Source: Thioalkalivibrio sp. (GTDB lineage: Bacteria; Pseudomonadota; Gammaproteobacteria; Ectothiorhodospirales; Ectothiorhodospiraceae). From it: a stretch of 7,873 nt of DNA. The stretch's first letter is position 1. Each line of letters opens with the position of its first letter. Shown here in pieces: positions 5,992 to 7,873 of the stretch. A program made the position numbers and the translations under genes. Where the stretch lies: positions 1 to 7,873 of the forward strand of contig SKNJ01000275.1 in NCBI GenBank assembly GCA_007120575.1. Reading direction: 5' to 3'. The notes below the pieces were generated by a model. That model ran no database searches. It was not told the DNA's origin and saw only the letters and a list, made by a program, of their open reading frames with translations.

Positions 5992-7236
5992 ATGACAGCA
6001 AAACCCCAGTTGCGGGCACTCGAAGGGCGCAGTGGCGGCTATTACGGACTGCTGGGCATCCTGGTGGTGGCGATCGGGCTCGGGCTGCTGGCGGCGGTGC
6101 TGAAGTCCACGCACGGACACCACATCACCGGCATGGACAACCAGATCGTCTGGGGCTTGCCGCACGTCTTCGCGATCTTCCTGATCGTGGCTGCTTCCGG
6201 GGCGCTGAACGTGGCTTCGATTGCCTCGGTGTTCGGCCGCACGATCTACAAACCGCTGGCGCCGTTATCGGGGCTGCTCGCGGTCGCCCTGCTGGCGGGT
6301 GGCCTGGCGATTCTGGTGCTGGATCTGGGACGTCCGGACCGGCTGGTGGTGGCGATGACCCACTACAATTTCAAATCGATCTTTGCCTGGAACATCTTCC
6401 TGTACACCGGCTTCATGGCGATCGTGCTGGTGTACCTGTGGTTCCTGATGGAGCGCCGCATGAACGGCTATGCGCCGGCTGCCGGGATGCTGGCGTTTGT
6501 CTGGCGCCTGATCCTGACCACCGGTACCGGCGCGATCTTCGGCTTCCTGGTCGCGCGCGAGGCCTACGACGCCGCGATCCTTGCGCCGCTGTTCATCGCG
6601 ATGTCGTTCGCCTTCGGCCTCGCCGTGTTCCTGCTGATCACCCTCGCGGCCTACCGCTGGAGCGAGCGCCCGCTGGGCGACCTGATCCTGCACCGCCTGA
6701 AGAACCTGCTGGGGATATTTGTCGCCGCGGTGCTGTATTTCGTCGCGGTGTATCACCTGACCAACCTGTATGCCACCCGCCTGCACGGCGTGGAGGCCTT
6801 TCTGCTTCTAGGCGGCGGGGTCTACCCCCTGCTGTTCTGGGTCGGGCAGATCGTGCTGGGCAGCCTGTTACCACTGGCGCTGCTGTTCCATCCGGTATGG
6901 AGCCGCTCGCGCAAGGTCATCGCCACCGCCAGCGCCCTGGTCATCCTCGGTGGCCTGGCCCAGCTCTACGTGATCATTATCGGCGGGCAGGCCTACCCGA
7001 TGGACATGTTCCCGGGGCTCGAGGTCAGCAGCAGCTTCCACGACGGCGTGGTCGCGCCTTATACCCCGACCCTGGTCGAGTTCCTGCTCGGCATTGGCGG
7101 GGTCGGCCTGGCGCTGTTCCTGGTTGTGGTGGCGATCCGGTTCCTGCATTTCCTCCCGGTCAGCCTGGCCGATCACAAGGTGGATCCCCACCACGCCACC
7201 CGCGCCGACACCGGTACCGCGTCGGCCGGTACATGA
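5992..7236 (+). CDS. dsrP: DsrP, NrfD-like quinone-interacting membrane subunit
   Basis: This is a 414-residue integral membrane protein of the NrfD/PsrC/HybB family. About ten hydrophobic helices can be counted, at roughly 14-38, 50-75, 88-112, 125-150, 157-182, 185-210, 222-246, 256-285, 294-318 and 350-378. The block LVLDLGRPDR after the third helix is a typical NrfD-family motif near the quinone site. It would exchange electrons between quinone and DsrO/DsrJ on the periplasmic side; family members lack cofactors of their own. Translation could also begin at the ATG at 5983, adding Met-Ser-Thr; the ribosome site spacing favours 5992. The C-terminal tail (about 393-414) is polar. The stop codon overlaps a possible minicistron ATG (ATGA at 7233-7236) leading to dsrN. 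Confidence 0.94.
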   Translation: MTAKPQLRALEGRSGGYYGLLGILVVAIGLGLLAAVLKSTHGHHITGMDNQIVWGLPHVFAIFLIVAASGALNVASIASVFGRTIYKPLAPLSGLLAVALLAGGLAILVLDLGRPDRLVVAMTHYNFKSIFAWNIFLYTGFMAIVLVYLWFLMERRMNGYAPAAGMLAFVWRLILTTGTGAIFGFLVAREAYDAAILAPLFIAMSFAFGLAVFLLITLAAYRWSERPLGDLILHRLKNLLGIFVAAVLYFVAVYHLTNLYATRLHGVEAFLLLGGGVYPLLFWVGQIVLGSLLPLALLFHPVWSRSRKVIATASALVILGGLAQLYVIIIGGQAYPMDMFPGLEVSSSFHDGVVAPYTPTLVEFLLGIGGVGLALFLVVVAIRFLHFLPVSLADHKVDPHHATRADTGTASAGT

Positions 7237-7253
7237 CCCGCGCGCCCGCCTGA
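7233..7253 (+). CDS. Possible six-codon minicistron (MTRAPA) between dsrP and dsrN
   Basis: An ATG at 7233 overlaps the dsrP stop as ATGA. It opens a six-codon frame that stops at TGA 7251-7253, two bases before the dsrN ATG. No Shine-Dalgarno sequence is visible directly before dsrN. Ribosomes ending dsrP could therefore restart here and be handed on to dsrN. The peptide itself has no recognisable function, and the arrangement could be chance. Confidence 0.3.
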   Translation: MTRAPA

Positions 7254-7255
7254 CC

Positions 7256-7873
7256 ATGGCACATCTGCTGCTCGCGGCCGCGCACAAGTCCTCCGGCAAG
7301 ACCACACTCGCCACCGCGCTGTGCGCGGCCCTGACGGCGCGCGGCCTCACGGTCCAGCCATTCAAGAAGGGCCCCGACTACATCGACCCGTTGTGGCTGG
7401 GCCGGGCGGCCGGACGCGCCTGCGTGAACCTGGATTTTCACACCCAGGAGCCGGAAGAGATCCGCGATCTGGCCGCTCGCTACAGCGAAGGCGTCAGCCT
7501 GGGCCTGGTGGAGGCAAACAAGGGGCTGTTCGACGGCGTCGACCCCGAGGGCAGCGACTGCAACGCAGCCCTGGCACGGCTACTCGATTTGCCGGTGCTG
7601 CTGGTGATCGACTGCCGTGGCATGACCCGCGGCATTGCACCGCTGCTGCAGGGATACCAGGCATTCGACCCGGAGGTCCGGATCGCCGGGGTCATCCTCA
7701 ATCGGGTGGGCGGGGCCCGCCACGAGTCCAAGCTGCGCATGGCGGTGGAACGCTATACCGACCTCCCCGTGCTGGGGGCCGTGCACGAGGACCCGTCCCT
7801 GCGGATCACCGAGCGCCATCTGGGGCTGATCCCCAGCAACGAGTTGGCCAGTGCCGACCAACAGATTGGGCGA
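7256..7873 (+). CDS. dsrN: DsrN, sirohaem amidase (CobB/CbiA-like), N-terminal part
   Basis: The frame stays open for 206 codons to the window edge, so the gene is truncated by the window and not broken. It starts MAHLLLAAAHKSSGKTT, containing the ATP-binding P-loop of cobyrinic acid a,c-diamide synthases (residues 9-17). It continues with FKKGPDYIDP (36-45) and ANKGLFDG (87-94), both hallmarks of the CobB/CbiA ATP-dependent synthetase domain. In dsr clusters this protein (DsrN) is assigned to glutamine-dependent amidation of sirohaem, giving the sirohaem amide found in DsrAB. The C-terminal glutamine amidotransferase domain should lie beyond the window. A cobalamin-pathway CobB is the alternative, but position directly after dsrP strongly favours DsrN. 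The first in-frame start codon nearby is this ATG. It lacks a clear ribosome site and may rely on coupling from dsrP or the minicistron. Confidence 0.92.
   Translation, partial: MAHLLLAAAHKSSGKTTLATALCAALTARGLTVQPFKKGPDYIDPLWLGRAAGRACVNLDFHTQEPEEIRDLAARYSEGVSLGLVEANKGLFDGVDPEGSDCNAALARLLDLPVLLVIDCRGMTRGIAPLLQGYQAFDPEVRIAGVILNRVGGARHESKLRMAVERYTDLPVLGAVHEDPSLRITERHLGLIPSNELASADQQIGR

Noticed and set aside
1..7873. CRISPR array, tRNA/rRNA gene, insertion sequence or phage element
   Set aside because: I saw no regularly spaced repeats, no transposase or integrase motifs and no structural RNA signatures. The window is a coherent metabolic operon.

Overview
This window is a GC-rich stretch of the reverse-acting dissimilatory sulfite reductase (dsr) locus of a sulfur-oxidising bacterium. 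All recognisable genes lie on the + strand in the order dsrC(3' end)-dsrM-dsrK-dsrL-dsrJ-dsrO-dsrP-dsrN(5' part). This matches the second half of the dsrABEFHCMKLJOPN cluster known from Allochromatium vinosum and related gammaproteobacteria. A dsrL gene inside dsrMKJOP and a dsrN gene downstream point to a sulfur oxidiser rather than a sulfate reducer. I infer a purple sulfur bacterium or a chemolithotrophic relative (Chromatiales/Ectothiorhodospiraceae type). The species cannot be named from the sequence alone.

Layout. Bases 1-98 are the last 31 codons of dsrC with both redox cysteines. Bases 99-461 are a 363-base gap without a credible gene. It holds a long imperfect inverted repeat (about 129-228) with a GAGA-capped tip, then a GC-rich stretch with several smaller stems. 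From 462 the genes are tightly packed. dsrM (TTG start) is followed 4 bases later by dsrK; 40 bases then precede dsrL, and only 2 bases separate dsrL from dsrJ. dsrJ and dsrO overlap by ATGA. About 19 bases lie between dsrO and dsrP, and 19 bases containing a possible six-codon minicistron lie between dsrP and dsrN. dsrN runs off the right edge.

How the genes work together (established for the family). DsrC carries substrate sulfur to the cytoplasmic sulfite reductase DsrAB, which is encoded outside the window. DsrL is an iron-sulfur flavoprotein that links DsrAB to NAD(P). DsrMKJOP is a transmembrane complex: DsrK (HdrD-like, cytoplasmic) and DsrM (haem b, membrane) form one module, and DsrJ (triheme c, periplasmic), DsrO (periplasmic ferredoxin-like) and DsrP (NrfD-like membrane protein) form the other. 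It exchanges electrons between DsrC thiols/trisulfide, the quinone pool and periplasmic carriers. DsrN is a glutamine amidotransferase-type ligase that amidates sirohaem for DsrAB.

The protein-coding content is a known pathway, and I do not see an undescribed multi-gene system. The least explained signals are the structured dsrC-dsrM gap, a possible lipoprotein form of DsrJ, and the minicistron before dsrN.
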